Shown piece after piece: positions 35,001-42,808 of a stretch of 64,000 bases of DNA. The notes under the pieces were generated by a model. That model saw nothing but the letters and a program-made list of their open reading frames with translations, was not told the origin of the DNA and did not search any database. The stretch is from contig JAHDQK010000003.1 of NCBI GenBank assembly GCA_018433885.1, positions 62,001-126,000 of the forward strand, given 5' to 3'. Both the position numbers and the translations under genes were made by a program. Each line of letters starts with the position of its first letter. The stretch's first letter is position 1. This stretch comes from Candidatus Cloacimonadota bacterium (lineage in GTDB: Bacteria > Cloacimonadota > Cloacimonadia > Cloacimonadales > Cloacimonadaceae).

Positions 35001-36337
35001 GCCACATAGCCCGTGTAGATTGCATGGAGCGATCTGAAGTTCTGAAAGAAAAAATACCCGTGCCGCCAGAGCTTTTTCATCGAGAGCAAAGACTGACTGA
35101 GCAAGCAAATGAATCAGCAAAGAAAATTGATGAAATGGAAGAAGCAAAAGACGATGCGGTAATGAGGATCAAGAATAATACCGAGAGTGGAAATGTTATC
35201 CCATTATCTTGGGGCTGCTCTTCTCTAAAGCGCTTAATAGCTAAGCTAGAATCTGAAAAACCTCTGTGGATAGACGAACAGATCGATGATATGCGACCGG
35301 TTCTGGTTGAAGGCAGACAGACTATTATCCAAGTGTTTCCGGATTGGCTTGCTCATATTAGCCCCAAATCCGAATCTCCTGATCATGTGGGAGAGTTTAA
35401 GCATCTGATGCTGAATAAGGTCAAACCTAATCTGGAGGATCTCGGACTTGATAATGAAGCCAGTAATCTTGATGCTCGAGTTAGATCATTGATTCGTCGG
35501 GTAGAAGATGTAGCCGAGGCTCGTAGATTGATTAGTGAGGTTGATAATTGGATACGAATCAGCCATGGTGTCCTTGGCACCAATAGACTCAAAGATATCA
35601 GGGTAGCCAAAGATGTGGCCAAAAGCTATGCCAGTAAGCTCAAGGGCATGTTTCAGAGAATCAACCTTAACGAACTGATAGTTTTAAGAAAAAGCCTAAA
35701 AGAATTCTATGATACGTTGACTAACTCTGAAAAGGAAATCACGAAAAGAGCGGATAAGGTATGGAAGTCTAAGATAACAACTGAGGATTCAATAGATGAG
35801 TTGTTGGAGGAACTTGATTCTCTCATCAGAGCCTACGATGGACTGGAATCTGACCTGGAAGACTTTCATATATTAAAAAAGGCGCTACATCAGTTTAAAC
35901 GATCATACGGTAGATTAAGCGACATTAACCTAACCTGGAGTTCTTTTGATACACTCTCTAAAGAAGTTGAACAAGAGACAGTCTCCAAGCTAGCTGAGGA
36001 TGAACTTCCATGGCCACCCGAAGATGTGATCAAGAACATTGTCAAAACTATATCTGATTATCGTAAACAACTTAGCAAGGAGTGGATAGATGAGATCCTT
36101 GCAATTGAACCGGATATTCCAGAAATGGATGTTGCATCGGCCAACCAACTCCAGAATAAGTTGTCTAGTCCGCCAGCTTATGTCACTGATGCACACCTGA
36201 AGAAGCTTGAGAAGGTAAGAACCACTCTCGAAAAAAGGCTAAGCGAGATCAAGATAGAGTGGCTAGTGGAGAGGTTTAAGGAACTCTCTGAAAAGGACAG
36301 AAAGAAGGTTTTATCCCTTCTTTCGCAACAACAATGA
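32072..36337 (+). CDS. Second, diverged SspC-like P-loop ATPase with coiled-coil tail
   Basis: A 1421-residue protein from ATG 32072 behind GGAGG. Walker A is AGYGTGKSH (88-96) and Walker B is LVILFDEFGKYMEF (about 268-281), placed as in SspC (DEAGKSFEY), and a similar sensor region follows (FVGFIQFELNAYLQRM). The C-terminal 400 residues are charged and heptad-like (for example ITKRADKVWKSKIT, DELLEELDSLIRA), suggesting long coiled coils. The family also resembles the large ATPases of BREX (BrxC/PglY). Nothing in it looks like a nuclease. It ends the operon; AAAGAAGG/CCTTCTTT (36301-36323) inside its last codons can form a hairpin but has no following T-run. Confidence 0.65.
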   Translation: MILKDIVKFRGDKLFNGAVNIDWYISDPDKSRLAAEAFVFHGPAYHGVSQDEVGYTHGHKLIDTASFTKAIVKRSYGHEDVPFTLAIAGYGTGKSHLGVTIAELLSAPVDNTPADILANISSADKQIGDEIGLLLDDADKPCLVIALNGLTKFDFIHGLSNQIIQVLRRDGHDVKPIEDLRPRFQQAVRMLNWVTSPQLQEELSEICGGARPADIIALLEQQDEATYINVNKFLSKHDMQIRNLQGESVQELIGRTVEVYCGEGNPYQSLVILFDEFGKYMEFASTRSHLAGSGVLQELFEAIQAYSPKVCFVGFIQFELNAYLQRMATEQKNEMQRYISRYQTADKLYLSTNLETLIANLIEKKNPHYLDQIFEGKSAFQTSNLERTKINEWFPSSKHIQVWNDADLFHKIVSKGSWPLSAYSVWLLYYLSAVGSHLQERSALALLIEAFNQYESSQISEDKDWRIAAVDMMSNSFIQELLSSEESGAQGTIMQAYQTVMSKYATKYSINQIRILKAIVLSSKLGLVAANRADAIEALEALTNMDKTVLAAELLTLLDEYNAIEWDEAYKSFDILSDALPRSQFINHIRRLSASYDENAQSQLFVSSIKDCCDLIKDIQSDFAEENKISTPEWAFQAKVANLDTLPQQIILETDRWSKAESIDDPRGSVIYVYLGETADIDCVSREAHKLLKSAAESLKVKAVPILLVFLYDVEAKLGQGLIELSILDSLSNEELAKFGNLVESHRVKIERSIQEAVEALLKEKRYISLGGKQMEGLRLSKAATELFKQIYTHPILFPFDGFATSRGNAADTCSMLTRELMHSTLDYSTVMAKPVRDKNRANSVLKDAWGIFSANGKINRRPTNNILKKLSIEWDEILQERMLSLREMYDTMIKPPFGANLDSAGLFLSVYISPRSNTLNVFINQQYTTVNGWADDNLIRSKHFNPSIMDGAYLLLRSDDTSEWENLLDEWEQAESHIARVDCMERSEVLKEKIPVPPELFHREQRLTEQANESAKKIDEMEEAKDDAVMRIKNNTESGNVIPLSWGCSSLKRLIAKLESEKPLWIDEQIDDMRPVLVEGRQTIIQVFPDWLAHISPKSESPDHVGEFKHLMLNKVKPNLEDLGLDNEASNLDARVRSLIRRVEDVAEARRLISEVDNWIRISHGVLGTNRLKDIRVAKDVAKSYASKLKGMFQRINLNELIVLRKSLKEFYDTLTNSEKEITKRADKVWKSKITTEDSIDELLEELDSLIRAYDGLESDLEDFHILKKALHQFKRSYGRLSDINLTWSSFDTLSKEVEQETVSKLAEDELPWPPEDVIKNIVKTISDYRKQLSKEWIDEILAIEPDIPEMDVASANQLQNKLSSPPAYVTDAHLKKLEKVRTTLEKRLSEIKIEWLVERFKELSEKDRKKVLSLLSQQQ

Positions 36338-36924
36338 CAAAATTAAGTCAACCCTTGTTAATCTCTCAAACCCATTGCACGTTGGCACGTTATCATTTAC
36401 TGCTGTCTTTGAGTCTACCTTATATCCTCTTGATAATGAAGCATCGAGAATTATCTCCAATCTTGATATGCTAAAGAGCGAAGCCTTTTCACTACTGAGC
36501 AGTACTTGATTCGACCAGCAAGATATCAGAGGCGTGTCTGACGTATAATGTGATACATGTCTACGAATAATCATGCTTGCAGATTTCGTGTCCCAATTTG
36601 CAATTATCGGTGACCTGATTTGCAGAAAGCCTGTCAAAAAATACCTAAAAGGGTCTTGGTAAGGATGAGTAACGATGCGACAGTTTGCAGTTTTCGCTGC
36701 ACAATTTGCAGATTTCGTTGTCACGTTGCACCTGATGAAAGCTGATCTTCTTGCCCCATCAGGCATTGAATACCGAGGAATTTCCTTGACATCCTCTGTA
36801 GCAAATATTTGGGTGTTTAGTTAAGACAATGCCTAATGGAATTCTCTTATGTGCTATCTACCCAAGCAGATACAGTAAAGCACAAAGAGGCCGATGCATC
36901 TTTGAAATTAACAAAGGACGATAA
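36338..36924. other. Island right edge: degenerate repeats, no clear gene
   Basis: 587 bp between the last island gene and the polysaccharide locus. A leftward open frame (36766-36311, 151 codons) is Cys/Ser/Thr-rich and looks non-coding. Three copies of TTGCAG(A/T)TTTCG occur at 36577-36588, 36685-36696 and 36706-36717, in a wider pattern of GCAAATTG-type words, so this seems to be a decayed short-period repeat. A TTGACA at about 36788 lacks a good -10. No integrase, tRNA or direct repeat matching the left edge was found by eye. Confidence 0.35.
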
Positions 36925-38169
36925 ATGCAACTCATAAAAGCTCTGTTGCGCAAACAAGCTGTGCGACAATTCATCAAATACATCATCGTGGGAACCATTG
37001 TGACCGGGATCGATATGATAGCCCTGCACCTCAGTTTCCGCGTGCTGACGATCCCGATCAAGATATCGGTGATCATCGGTTTTATGTGCGGCAATATCTC
37101 CAGCTTTATCTTCAATAAATACTATACTTTCCGCAATTTTTCCCCGGCGATCTTTCGCCAATATGCAAAGTACTTTATCACCAGCATGACCGGGCTGTTG
37201 TGGACCCTCGCGCTGATGACCCTGTTCTTTGAACACCTCAATCTCTTCTCTGGCATCACTCGCTATAACTACTTGCTGTGCAAGGCAATCGTGGCAGTAA
37301 TCGTGATGTTTTGGAACTTCATGATTATCCGCCACTGGACTTTGGCGGATTACACCCTGCCCTATCTGCCTTCCCTTGAAGATTACGGCAAAGAGAAGAA
37401 GTGCTTTTTGAGCGTGGTGATCCCCGCTTTCAATGAACTCGACCGCCTGCCCCAGACCTTGGACGACGTGTTTAAATGGCTGGAAAGCAAGAGTTTTGAT
37501 TACGAAGTTTTGGTGATCAACGATGGCAGCACAGATGGCATGGTTTTGCGTCTGAAGGAAGAGTTTAAGCATAAACCGGGATTCAAGATATGGTCTTTAC
37601 CCCAAAACATGGGCAAAGGCGCCGCCGTGAAAGAAGGGATGTTGCTCGCAGGTGGAGAGTATCGCCTCTTCATGGATGCCGATAATCAGATCCGCATCCA
37701 CGAACTTGATTCGTTCCTTAAAAAGGCGGATCCCCGGCGAGTGATAATCGGCTCCAAATATGCCGCCAGCGGTTCTCAAAAGGACGAAATCGCCTCCTCC
37801 CGCGTGTTTATCTCCCGTTTGGGAAACCTGATCATCAAGCTACTTTTGGGCTTGGAAATCGCCGACACCCAGTGCGGATTCAAGCTCTTCCCGGCTCAGA
37901 TCGCCGAATCCGTCTTCCGGATGCAAAGGCTGAAACGTTTCGCCTTCGATGTGGAGATCCTCAGCCTGGTGCAGCTCTTCAATATGGAGATCATGGAATT
38001 GCCCATCAAACTCTATCCCGCTTCCGAAAGCCGGGTGAGAACCCTGCGGGACAGCCTCAGCGTGTTCAGTGACCTCTTGGTCATCAAACTGAATATCTGG
38101 CGCAGACGCTATGGCTTGCCGGATCCCCACCGCGGGGCATCCGGGCTGAATTTGAACCGGGATCTATGA
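36925..38169 (+). CDS. GtrA-like membrane domain fused to GT2 glycosyltransferase
   Basis: A 414-residue fusion. Residues about 15-145 are a GtrA-type four-helix membrane domain (VRQFIKYIIVGTIVTGIDM, SFIFNKYYTFRNF, WNFMIIRHWTL). From about 158 a family 2 glycosyltransferase of the dolichol/undecaprenyl-phosphate sugar type follows: LSVVIPAFNELDRLPQTL, VINDGSTDGM, NMGKGAAVKEGM and the metal-binding DADNQ, then GSKYAASGS and DTQCGFKLF. It should make a polyprenyl-phosphate sugar at the inner membrane and perhaps flip it. In most fusions GT2 comes first; here GtrA is N-terminal. The next gene starts 1 nt after the stop. Confidence 0.88.
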   Translation: MQLIKALLRKQAVRQFIKYIIVGTIVTGIDMIALHLSFRVLTIPIKISVIIGFMCGNISSFIFNKYYTFRNFSPAIFRQYAKYFITSMTGLLWTLALMTLFFEHLNLFSGITRYNYLLCKAIVAVIVMFWNFMIIRHWTLADYTLPYLPSLEDYGKEKKCFLSVVIPAFNELDRLPQTLDDVFKWLESKSFDYEVLVINDGSTDGMVLRLKEEFKHKPGFKIWSLPQNMGKGAAVKEGMLLAGGEYRLFMDADNQIRIHELDSFLKKADPRRVIIGSKYAASGSQKDEIASSRVFISRLGNLIIKLLLGLEIADTQCGFKLFPAQIAESVFRMQRLKRFAFDVEILSLVQLFNMEIMELPIKLYPASESRVRTLRDSLSVFSDLLVIKLNIWRRRYGLPDPHRGASGLNLNRDL

Positions 38170-38170
38170 A

Positions 38171-39895
38171 ATGCTCCGCGCCCAGAGCATTCTGAATCTG
38201 GCATGTGCATTGATTCTTATTGCCTCAGCCCTCGTGGTTTGGCAAACCAACCGCCAAACCCGCTTCTGTTCAGACGACTATCTTTATAGCCACAAGTTTG
38301 ACCCCGCCTTTGTTTCGGATACCCCTGGCAACATCGATTATGCAAGAATCACCAGCCCCCGGGACTACGCGGAATCCCTCTCCCGGCTATATCTGACCCT
38401 TACGGGAAGGATCGTGCCCCATGCCATCCTACAGATAATCTTACTTCTGCCCGGCTGGATTTTTGACCTGTTGAACACCCTGCTGCTCTTCGGCTTGACC
38501 TATCTCTATTCCACCTGGTTTGCCGGCAGAAAACAGCCCTTGTGGCTGGCGTTTTGGCTACTTGCCACGATGCTCTGGTATCTTTCCATCACGCTCAGTA
38601 AACGTAACTTTTATCTACCCGCGTTCAGCATCAACTACCTTTGGACTCAGGTGATCGTCTTTCTGTTTCTGATCCCCTTCCGCAAGCTGATCCAAGAGGG
38701 AAATCGTGAGGGCGGAATCGCCAAAGCTCTTATCCTACTACTCTTTGGCATCATCGCCGGAGGCACAAACGAACCCACAGTTCCCGCGATTATGATGGCG
38801 ATGGGGGGCTGGGGATTTTTTGCCTTGCTCCGCTCCCGCCGGGATTTGCCGTTGTGGTTCTACGCCGGATTCTTGGGCTTGCTTACGGGTTTTGCCATCA
38901 TGTTTTTTGCCCCGGGCAACAGCGGTAGAGCGATGTATGAGAGTAGCAATTCCGGAGCGGGAGGAATCGGGTTCAACCTGGCAAATCTGAACTCGATTAT
39001 GCGAGATTTGCTGGCTTCCCTCCCCGTCATAATTCTGGGCATCTGGGGTTTGGCACGCCTGAAAAGAACGACCTTCTTTTTGCACTGGCGCATTTTGCTC
39101 TTCATCCTGCTCGCTTTGGGCGGAACGCTCTTCGCCCTCTTTTTTGCGCCGATCTATTCAAACCGGATGAGCATTCTCTATGCCGGCTTGGTGTTGATCC
39201 TGGGGATGTATCTCTTTACCCTGAGCCAAGGCAAAAACCCCATCATCATCGCGCTATTGATCTTGCTTTTCCTGATCCCATTTGGGTTTAGGCTGTGTGA
39301 AGACTTCCGCTGGGCAAACCACGTGGAAGGCGAATATCATCTCTTTGTAAACCAGATCAATACGTGTCCACAGGATACCTGCCTGGTTAACCCCCGCGCT
39401 CATGAAGAAACGCTCACCCGGGAAAACTGGGCAAAAGCCGTCGCCAGCTATTATGGCAAAGATTATCTGGGGCTGAAATCCTCCTTCCCTGCGCAAGTGG
39501 AAGATATCTGGCAAACGCCATCTTATACTCTGGAGGAGGCTAACGGCATCCGGATCAGCGGATTACGCTATGTGAATCAAGATCCCTACACCAGAATCTT
39601 ATACGTGATGGTAGCTCAGAATGATCTTGAACCCCTGCAAATTGATCTCAAAACGATCGACTTGCCGGATTGGGCGGAGTCTCTTGCTTGGGCGATGCCC
39701 CGGGAGGTTCTATACAGAGTTCTACCCACCGTGTTTAAGCACAGAGCTTTGGAAAACCGCAGTTACGATGAAGATACAATCTATGCTTTTGTGATGCCGG
39801 TGGATAACGGCAGGGACGACATCCTGGCGCTGGGCATTAAGGACAATGGCAAGATCCTGGGAAAATCATTCCTGCGGGATATCGAGTTTCGCTAA
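38171..39895 (+). CDS. DUF6056-like polytopic membrane protein
   Basis: A 574-residue membrane protein with about ten hydrophobic segments and a C-terminal soluble tail of about 180 residues. The first loop has RFCSDDYLYSHKFDP, with the DDY-x-Y motif of DUF6056/GT-C-type glucosyltransferase-like proteins. The pairing with a polyprenyl-phosphate-sugar synthase (1 nt upstream) suggests it transfers that sugar to a periplasmic acceptor, as in O-antigen or lipid modification; this is inferred from context. Its last 30 nt overlap the end of the convergent ligase gene. Confidence 0.65.
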   Translation: MLRAQSILNLACALILIASALVVWQTNRQTRFCSDDYLYSHKFDPAFVSDTPGNIDYARITSPRDYAESLSRLYLTLTGRIVPHAILQIILLLPGWIFDLLNTLLLFGLTYLYSTWFAGRKQPLWLAFWLLATMLWYLSITLSKRNFYLPAFSINYLWTQVIVFLFLIPFRKLIQEGNREGGIAKALILLLFGIIAGGTNEPTVPAIMMAMGGWGFFALLRSRRDLPLWFYAGFLGLLTGFAIMFFAPGNSGRAMYESSNSGAGGIGFNLANLNSIMRDLLASLPVIILGIWGLARLKRTTFFLHWRILLFILLALGGTLFALFFAPIYSNRMSILYAGLVLILGMYLFTLSQGKNPIIIALLILLFLIPFGFRLCEDFRWANHVEGEYHLFVNQINTCPQDTCLVNPRAHEETLTRENWAKAVASYYGKDYLGLKSSFPAQVEDIWQTPSYTLEEANGIRISGLRYVNQDPYTRILYVMVAQNDLEPLQIDLKTIDLPDWAESLAWAMPREVLYRVLPTVFKHRALENRSYDEDTIYAFVMPVDNGRDDILALGIKDNGKILGKSFLRDIEFR

Positions 39896-41194
39896 CCCAG
39901 ATTCCTTCACCATCAGGGCAAGAGTGATCCAAAACAGTAAACTGATCATGTATTGCTGAATAAAGATATCCGTGAGGCAGGAAAACAGTAGCGCCAACAT
40001 CCCCGTCCACACGCAAAAAGCCACCATATCACCCTGGGGGCTTATCGCTTTCCGGTAATAGCCAACTAAGCTCTTAAAGATGATCGCCAGATACGCCAGA
40101 GTACCAAACAATCCGATCTCCAACAGGAGGTTGATATATACGTTGTGCGCGTGTTGCGCGTAGAATATGGGCATCGGGATCACATCGTGGTAGATATCTT
40201 TCCAAGTGCTGAATCCGATCCCCGTTAACAGATTGTCTGCGATGATGAAAGCGGCATGATACCAGGCTATGAAACGGATCAGGATCGAGATATCGATCAT
40301 CGCCACCGCTGCTCCGCGGTTCATCATGGAGCTGGGAATCAACAGCGGGATCAGACAGATGGCAAGCAAACCCCAGAAGCGGATCCGGCGATATTTCAGG
40401 ATCAGCAGCCCCAAGCCAAAGACGATCGCCAGCATCGCAATCCGGGTGTAGGTAAAGAGCATCCCCAGAAAGATTATTACTGCCGCAAATATCCATAGCA
40501 GCCGGAAGCGCGTCACCTTGGCTTTGAACGCCAAAGCAAGACAGAAGAAGAAGGAAAGCGCATAGAAGCCATTGATGGTCATCGCATTCGACCATGTGGA
40601 ACCGATTCGTTTACCGGGATTCACCAGCGCAATGTAGATCCCATACAGCCCAACCAAAACCGCCACCAGGCTGATCACCCGCATCCAGGTATCCAGCGCG
40701 GGCCTATCCTTGCGGGTATTGGTAATCACCAAAAAACAGACCAGCGGAACCACAATCGTGGAGATGAAATACAAAATCCCGCCATCTACATAGGTCTTGC
40801 TCAGCGCGATCAGCCCAAATAGCGTAAGAATAAGAAAGCTAAAGGGATAGGATACTACGAACTCCCGCATGTTTTGATGATAGAGATCCGCGATCAGAAC
40901 CAAACACAACATCACCAAAGCGAAATGAAAGGTATATTCCATCGGCAGGATATAGATCAGGCTCAAGGGAATCAAGAGCCGGGGCAGGTTGATCCCTTTA
41001 AGTGACATCCAGAGTAGCCAGACCGCTCCCAGAACCAGGTAAACCGCCACCATCGCCAGGCTTTCCCCCTGAAGCGCGATCCCGATGCCCAAAGACATCG
41101 CCGCGATCAAAACGGAAACAATCGGTAAGATCAAGTTCCGCGAGAGTTTGCTGGTCATTGCGCCGCCAATCAAGCTTCTCTTAATCCCTTGCAT
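39866..41194 (-). CDS. O-antigen ligase/polymerase family membrane protein
   Basis: A 442-residue protein with about twelve membrane segments. The Wzy_C/O-antigen-ligase region is recognisable: IGSTWSNAMTINGFYAL, LFTYTRIAMLAIVFGLGLL, then the large periplasmic loop with GIGFSTWKDIYHDV and the conserved AQHAHNVYINLLLEIGLFG. It either joins polysaccharide to lipid A core or polymerises repeat units. Two starts are possible: the ATG at 41194, inside the wzz-like gene, and the ATG at 41158; neither has a strong ribosome site. It is downstream of and overlaps the Wzz-type gene by 14 nt. Confidence 0.85.
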   Translation of the reverse strand: MQGIKRSLIGGAMTSKLSRNLILPIVSVLIAAMSLGIGIALQGESLAMVAVYLVLGAVWLLWMSLKGINLPRLLIPLSLIYILPMEYTFHFALVMLCLVLIADLYHQNMREFVVSYPFSFLILTLFGLIALSKTYVDGGILYFISTIVVPLVCFLVITNTRKDRPALDTWMRVISLVAVLVGLYGIYIALVNPGKRIGSTWSNAMTINGFYALSFFFCLALAFKAKVTRFRLLWIFAAVIIFLGMLFTYTRIAMLAIVFGLGLLILKYRRIRFWGLLAICLIPLLIPSSMMNRGAAVAMIDISILIRFIAWYHAAFIIADNLLTGIGFSTWKDIYHDVIPMPIFYAQHAHNVYINLLLEIGLFGTLAYLAIIFKSLVGYYRKAISPQGDMVAFCVWTGMLALLFSCLTDIFIQQYMISLLFWITLALMVKESGLAKLDIPQE

Positions 41195-42374
41195 CCATAG
41201 CTGGACGGGTGATGCTCTCTTTCACGATTGCCAGAAACACTGCCGCCATAAAAGCTACGATCGTGCTAATAATGCAAATCAGCGCACGCCGCGGTCGAAC
41301 CCGGATTCCAGCCTCCCGGGGGTGATCCACTACCTCCAACCGAGGCATATTTTTCTGTTCTTCCAAAACCGCATTTTCATATTGGGGACGCACATAGTCG
41401 TAAACCACTGCCATCACGTCCGCTTGTATCTGGAGTTTGCTAAGTTTTGCGGATAGCGAGGGAATTCGCGCCAAATCCAGGCGAAACATCTGCGCTTCCG
41501 GGTTTGGGGATTTTTCCATATCCGTGATCTGGCGGGAAGTCTCGGCTATTTGTTTGTTGATCGCCATTACGATCGGGGAATCCGGCAGATAGTTTTCTTC
41601 TGCCAGAACCAGATCCACTTCCAGCTTCATTTTTTGCGCCAACAGCTCGCTGTATTGAGCGATCAGGTTTTCTGCCTGAAGGTCCAAATCCACTGCCCGG
41701 TGTTCGCTCTTAAAATCGCTGATTGCAGTTTGCAAAGAATCCATCGCCGCCCAAAGTTCGTTGATCCGATTCTCCAAAAAGATGCGCTTGTGCCTGCCTT
41801 TTGCCATGCGTTCATGCTTCAGATATTCGTCCAGGCGAGCAAGGTAGAACTCTGCGATCTCGCGGGAGAGTTGTTTGGATTTTGTTTCCACTCTTACCGT
41901 TATCAGGTAATTATCGTCATCATAGGAGATCTCCACCAGCTTCGGCAGTTTATCCAGCGCATCGTCCAGATTTACCATTTCATCCGGATCATCCAGCTTG
42001 AAGTAACTGATCAGATCAAAGCGGCGGATCACTTCTTCGGAGATGGTTCTGGAAGACAGGATATTCACGGAAATCATGGCATCGTTTTGAGCGCTTTCGT
42101 CCATCAGATCGCTGATCAGTTTGGACATCGTGGAACTGGAAACGCTAAGATCTATCTTTTTGTCGCTGAGCGCATAGAATGTGGTTTCAGAGCTCCAAAT
42201 CTCCGGTGTCAACAGGCTGTAAACCACTGCGGCTATCGCAGCCAGACTTACGATGATGAGGATCAAACGCCTGTTTTTGATAGCAACGCGGATGATCTCT
42301 TGCAGATCAAGCTCTTGAGCAAGATTGGTCTCGTAGTTCAAATATACTTCCCATATTTTTGCAGTTTGTAGCAT
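41181..42374 (-). CDS. Wzz-type polysaccharide chain-length determinant
   Basis: A 397-residue polysaccharide co-polymerase. The layout is typical: an N-terminal membrane helix after LDLQEIIRVAIKNRRLILIIV, a long periplasmic helical part (residues about 70-340) with coiled-coil character, and a C-terminal membrane helix preceded by VDHPREAGIRVRPRRALI. It lacks a cytoplasmic tyrosine kinase domain. The start is uncertain: ATG 42374 has a weak ribosome site, while an in-frame TTG at 42341 has GGGAAG just upstream. It forms a leftward pair with the O-antigen ligase. Confidence 0.85.
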   Translation of the reverse strand: MLQTAKIWEVYLNYETNLAQELDLQEIIRVAIKNRRLILIIVSLAAIAAVVYSLLTPEIWSSETTFYALSDKKIDLSVSSSTMSKLISDLMDESAQNDAMISVNILSSRTISEEVIRRFDLISYFKLDDPDEMVNLDDALDKLPKLVEISYDDDNYLITVRVETKSKQLSREIAEFYLARLDEYLKHERMAKGRHKRIFLENRINELWAAMDSLQTAISDFKSEHRAVDLDLQAENLIAQYSELLAQKMKLEVDLVLAEENYLPDSPIVMAINKQIAETSRQITDMEKSPNPEAQMFRLDLARIPSLSAKLSKLQIQADVMAVVYDYVRPQYENAVLEEQKNMPRLEVVDHPREAGIRVRPRRALICIISTIVAFMAAVFLAIVKESITRPAMDARD

Positions 42375-42461
42375 GAACTGATCTTAGCCCCGTTTTGTCA
42401 ACCAGAATTCTCAATGGCAATTTTGTGAAAATACACATCAGGATGTTTTATCCGCAATTAA

Positions 42462-42584
42462 CCCCGCCAGGGGCGACACCGATCATAGCGAGGGTGCGTA
42501 ATATAGCGAAGCCCCTCGTTCATGGCACCAACCACCCTAAAAGCCCTACATGTACGACACAAATTCACACAAAGCGGGGCTTTT
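42462..42584. repeat. REP-like intergenic element with hairpins
   Basis: The gap 42375-42808 holds no gene. It contains a G+C-rich element beginning CCCCGCCAGGGGCGACACC, a CGAGGG-type motif repeated in inverted form (AGCGAGGGTGCG ... GAAGCCCCTCG), and a hairpin with arms AAAAGCCC (42539-42546) and GGGCTTTT (42577-42584) around a loop containing the palindrome TACATGTA. This looks like a short interspersed repeat. An overlapping small open frame reads as non-coding. Confidence 0.4.
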
Positions 42585-42719
42585 CTGGCAACTCAATATC
42601 AACCACCTAGCTCACCCATTCCTCTCAGCAGTGCCCAAGCTTCCTTCGTGCAGTCCACTCTGTAACGAGCCGGCTTCGCCACAGTTTCCGTGAATGGGCT
42701 AGGATTTGGCAGATTTTGC

Positions 42720-42749
42720 TTGACATTATCATAGCTTGTGCGGGATAAT
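42720..42749 (+). promoter_or_regulatory. Promoter before the secreted 'AsnB-like' gene
   Basis: TTGACA (42720-42725), an 18-nt spacer and GATAAT (42744-42749), about 60 nt before the ATG at 42809. It probably drives the run of genes to 48004. Confidence 0.5.
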
Positions 42750-42808
42750 GGCGTAAACTATAGTATTATGAGTGCAAAACTAACAAAAAGGAGCTTCAGT
42801 TCGTTGTT

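Noticed and set aside
15662-36337. BREX type 4 (PAPS-reductase-containing BREX)
   Set aside because: There is no PglZ or BrxL/Lon-like gene, and the cysteine desulfurase and DptFGH-like arm point to phosphorothioation.
11825-36924. Integrative element with integrase, tRNA target or flanking direct repeats
   Set aside because: No integrase or transposase, no tRNA and no matching end repeats could be seen by eye; only the excisionase-like HTH gene hints at mobility.
36847-37572. Leftward 241-codon open frame
   Set aside because: Antisense shadow of the GtrA-GT2 gene, which has strong family motifs; the leftward product is His/Asp-rich with no motif.
42395-42610. Small open frame in the gap before the secreted gene
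   Set aside because: Lies within the REP-like element and reads as Pro/Thr/His-rich low-information sequence without a ribosome site.
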